Assembly (NCBI GenBank): GCA_029550525.1
Contig: JAKPHF010000062.1
Coordinates: forward strand, 124,001-188,000
Direction of reading: 5' to 3'
Source: Planctomycetota bacterium
GTDB taxonomy: Bacteria > Planctomycetota > Phycisphaerae > UBA1845 > PWPN01
DNA length: 64,000 bases
A program made the position numbers and the translations under genes. Under the pieces are notes generated by a model, which saw nothing but the letters and a program-made list of their open reading frames with translations, was not told the origin of the DNA and made no database searches. Positions 62,766 through 64,000 of the stretch are shown here, piece by piece (position 1 is the stretch's first letter; each line of letters begins with the position of its first letter).

Positions 62766-63789
62766 CGTCTGACGCCTCCACGTCCCCCCGCGTCTCCCGC
62801 ATCAAGCTCGCCGTCAGCAGCAGAACCAGCGCCGCCCCGGCGAACCATTGGAACCGCGGCTTATACCGTTCGATCCGTGTGGCCTCGAATTCGCGTTGCT
62901 CGCCCTGAGCGATCTTGTCCAGGTAAATCTGCTGTCCCAGGTCGAAGTTGCTCGTGCCGGCCGGCACGTACGCACCGCCGCCCGCGATCGCCATCTGTCG
63001 CAACGGCTCCGGGTTCATCTTCGACCAGACCTCCTGCCCGTCGTACTGCAGGTAGAGGCGCTGGCCGTTCTTCTCCATCGGGATGCGGGCTCCCTCGTCC
63101 GTGCTGCCCAGGCCTACCGTAAAGACGCGAATGCCCTTTTCCTGGAAGGCCTTGGTCGCCGCCTCGACGGGATAGCTCTCCTGATCCTCGCCGTCGGTGA
63201 TGACGATGATAGCCTTGTACTTCTTGATGGGGTCCACGAACGAGTCGGCCGCCAGCCGCACTGCGTCGCCGATGAGCGTCCCGCCGCGTGTGCTGGTCAG
63301 CGGGCCGACCTCGTCGAGCGTCATGCGAAACGCGCTGTAGTTGATCGTCAGGGGACAGTTCAGCACCGCCGTGCCCGCGAACGTCACCAACCCGACGCGG
63401 TCGCCGCCGAGCACTTGCAGCACGTCGTCGATTGCCTGCTTGGCCCGCTCCAGGCGGTTGGGCTTGATATCCTCGGCCAGCATCGAACGCGAGACGTCCA
63501 GCACGAACATGATGTCGATCCCCCGCCGGGGAACGTCCTCGTACGTCACGCCCCATCGCGGCCCGACCGCCCCCAGCACGATGGCCACCATCGCCGCCAG
63601 CACCAGGATCGACCGCACCCACTGACGCGCCACGCTCACCTGCGGCAACAGATGCGCGTGCAGGTTCCAGGTGGCGAACGCGCGCAGCGCCCGTTGCTTG
63701 CGGTACTGCCCGTACCACACCACGGCCGCCAGTGCGGGCACCGCCCACAACAGGTGCAGATAAGCCAGGTTGTCGAAGCGAATGTTCAT
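62746..63789 (-). CDS. BatA/BatB-like VWA-domain membrane protein
   Basis: A 347-residue membrane protein. It has helices near 9-26 and 60-80, then a von Willebrand A domain with the MIDAS motif FVLDVSRSM (about 95-103), then RGGTLIGDAVRLAADSF and ITDGEDQESYP, and a last helix near 323-340. This is the arrangement of Bat proteins, which form an envelope complex linked to stress tolerance. It is followed by the TPR and BatD genes. An upstream VWA-type gene ends at 63951. No ribosome site is visible, since a period-7 array lies just before the ATG. Confidence 0.85.
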   Translation of the reverse strand: MNIRFDNLAYLHLLWAVPALAAVVWYGQYRKQRALRAFATWNLHAHLLPQVSVARQWVRSILVLAAMVAIVLGAVGPRWGVTYEDVPRRGIDIMFVLDVSRSMLAEDIKPNRLERAKQAIDDVLQVLGGDRVGLVTFAGTAVLNCPLTINYSAFRMTLDEVGPLTSTRGGTLIGDAVRLAADSFVDPIKKYKAIIVITDGEDQESYPVEAATKAFQEKGIRVFTVGLGSTDEGARIPMEKNGQRLYLQYDGQEVWSKMNPEPLRQMAIAGGGAYVPAGTSNFDLGQQIYLDKIAQGEQREFEATRIERYKPRFQWFAGAALVLLLTASLMRETRGDVEASDGEHTGI

Positions 63790-63793
63790 GGGA

Positions 63794-63947
63794 AAGCTGT
63801 AAGCTATAAGCTCTAAGCTATGAGCCAGAATGAGTCATTCGTCATTCGGGCTTCTTTCGTCATTCGGATTTCGTCATTCGTCATTCAGCCGACTGCTGAT
63901 AGCTGACAGCTGATAGCTCCTCCTGTCTCCTGCCTTCTGTCTCCTTC
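63794..63947. repeat. long period-7 array of 22 phased heptamers
   Basis: Twenty-two consecutive heptamers without a frame slip. Units are AAGCTGT, AAGCTAT, AAGCTCT, AAGCTAT, GAGCCAG, AATGAGT, CATTCGT, CATTCGG, GCTTCTT, TCGTCAT, TCGGATT, TCGTCAT, TCGTCAT, TCAGCCG, ACTGCTG, ATAGCTG, ACAGCTG, ATAGCTC, CTCCTGT, CTCCTGC, CTTCTGT, CTCCTTC. It fills the gap between the upstream gene's stop and the ATG at 63789. Confidence 0.9.
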
Positions 63948-63950
63948 CTT

Positions 63951-64000
63951 TTACGGTATCCTTCGCAACCACGTATTCGAGAGAATCAGCTCCAGCGCGA
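63951..64000 (-). CDS. C-terminal end of an upstream Bat-type gene (partial)
   Basis: Read on the minus strand the end translates as ALELILSNTWLRRIP and then TAA (63953-63951). This hydrophobic-then-basic ending resembles the tail of BatA-type VWA proteins. The gene runs off the window edge, so only 16 codons are seen. Position one gene upstream of the VWA gene fits a bat operon. Confidence 0.6.
   Translation of the reverse strand, partial: ALELILSNTWLRRIP

Noticed and set aside
63794..63947. CRISPR array
   Set aside because: Units are only seven bases long, degenerate and directly adjacent, with no spacers and no cas genes.
1..64000. tRNA, rRNA and transposase genes
   Set aside because: I looked for the T-loop consensus, rRNA-like segments and DDE/HUH-type proteins and found none; this reading is by eye.

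Overview
The window looks like a chromosome segment of a GC-rich Planctomycetota bacterium, most likely of the Phycisphaerae or a related lineage. This is an inference from gene content, since no rRNA or other marker gene is present. The signs are two PEP-CTERM proteins, three prepilin-type proteins of the planctomycete/PVC kind, four exported proteins ending in dockerin-like EF-hand pairs, a beta-lactamase/NamZ fusion, a bat (aerotolerance) operon and LpxI (a lipid A enzyme, so a Gram-negative envelope). I found no tRNA, rRNA, CRISPR array or transposase.

Layout. 0.1-1.4 kb: a partner-switching module (STAS antagonist, RsbW-like kinase, STAS antagonist) behind a good sigma70-type promoter. 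1.5-34.2 kb: a long block of exported proteins. It holds two giant paralogues (golvesin-like domain, four Cys-bounded repeats, dockerin), three pseudopilins, two PEP-CTERM proteins, two GHL10-type glycosidase-like proteins, a metallophosphoesterase/beta-propeller protein, a secreted propeller protein, a 1021-residue lyase-like protein, lpxI, the beta-lactamase/NamZ fusion and a heparinase II/III-like lyase. This looks like equipment for polysaccharide and cell-wall breakdown at the surface. 34.3-38.5 kb: a marR - membrane fusion protein - ABC ATPase - MacB-like permease efflux operon, followed by a thioredoxin-like gene.

39.5-49.5 kb: a general-stress package. It contains a FAD/Rieske oxidoreductase, two ferritin-like DUF892-type proteins, a YdaD-like short-chain dehydrogenase, a membrane protein with the ESFPASD tail motif, a degenerate heavy-metal-binding protein, a holin-X-like protein and a DUF3618 protein. 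50.1-58.8 kb: a tightly packed sugar operon with a nucleotide-sugar epimerase, a fusion of a glycosidase-like barrel to a CDP-tyvelose-type 2-epimerase, a zinc-type dehydrogenase, a GT4 glycosyltransferase and three CgeB-like glycosyltransferases. 58.9-64.0 kb (minus strand): a bat operon (partial VWA gene, VWA protein, TPR protein, BatD-BatE fusion).

Three non-coding themes recur. Period-7 repeat arrays sit at five gene junctions and run over the ends of at least three genes. Hairpin repeat families of two kinds lie between genes. A short AT-rich near-palindrome (AATTAT-RY-AATTR) lies upstream of three genes for exported proteins, two of them pseudopilins. The most unusual single item is the barrel-epimerase fusion, whose glycosidase half appears to have lost the usual acid/base glutamate.
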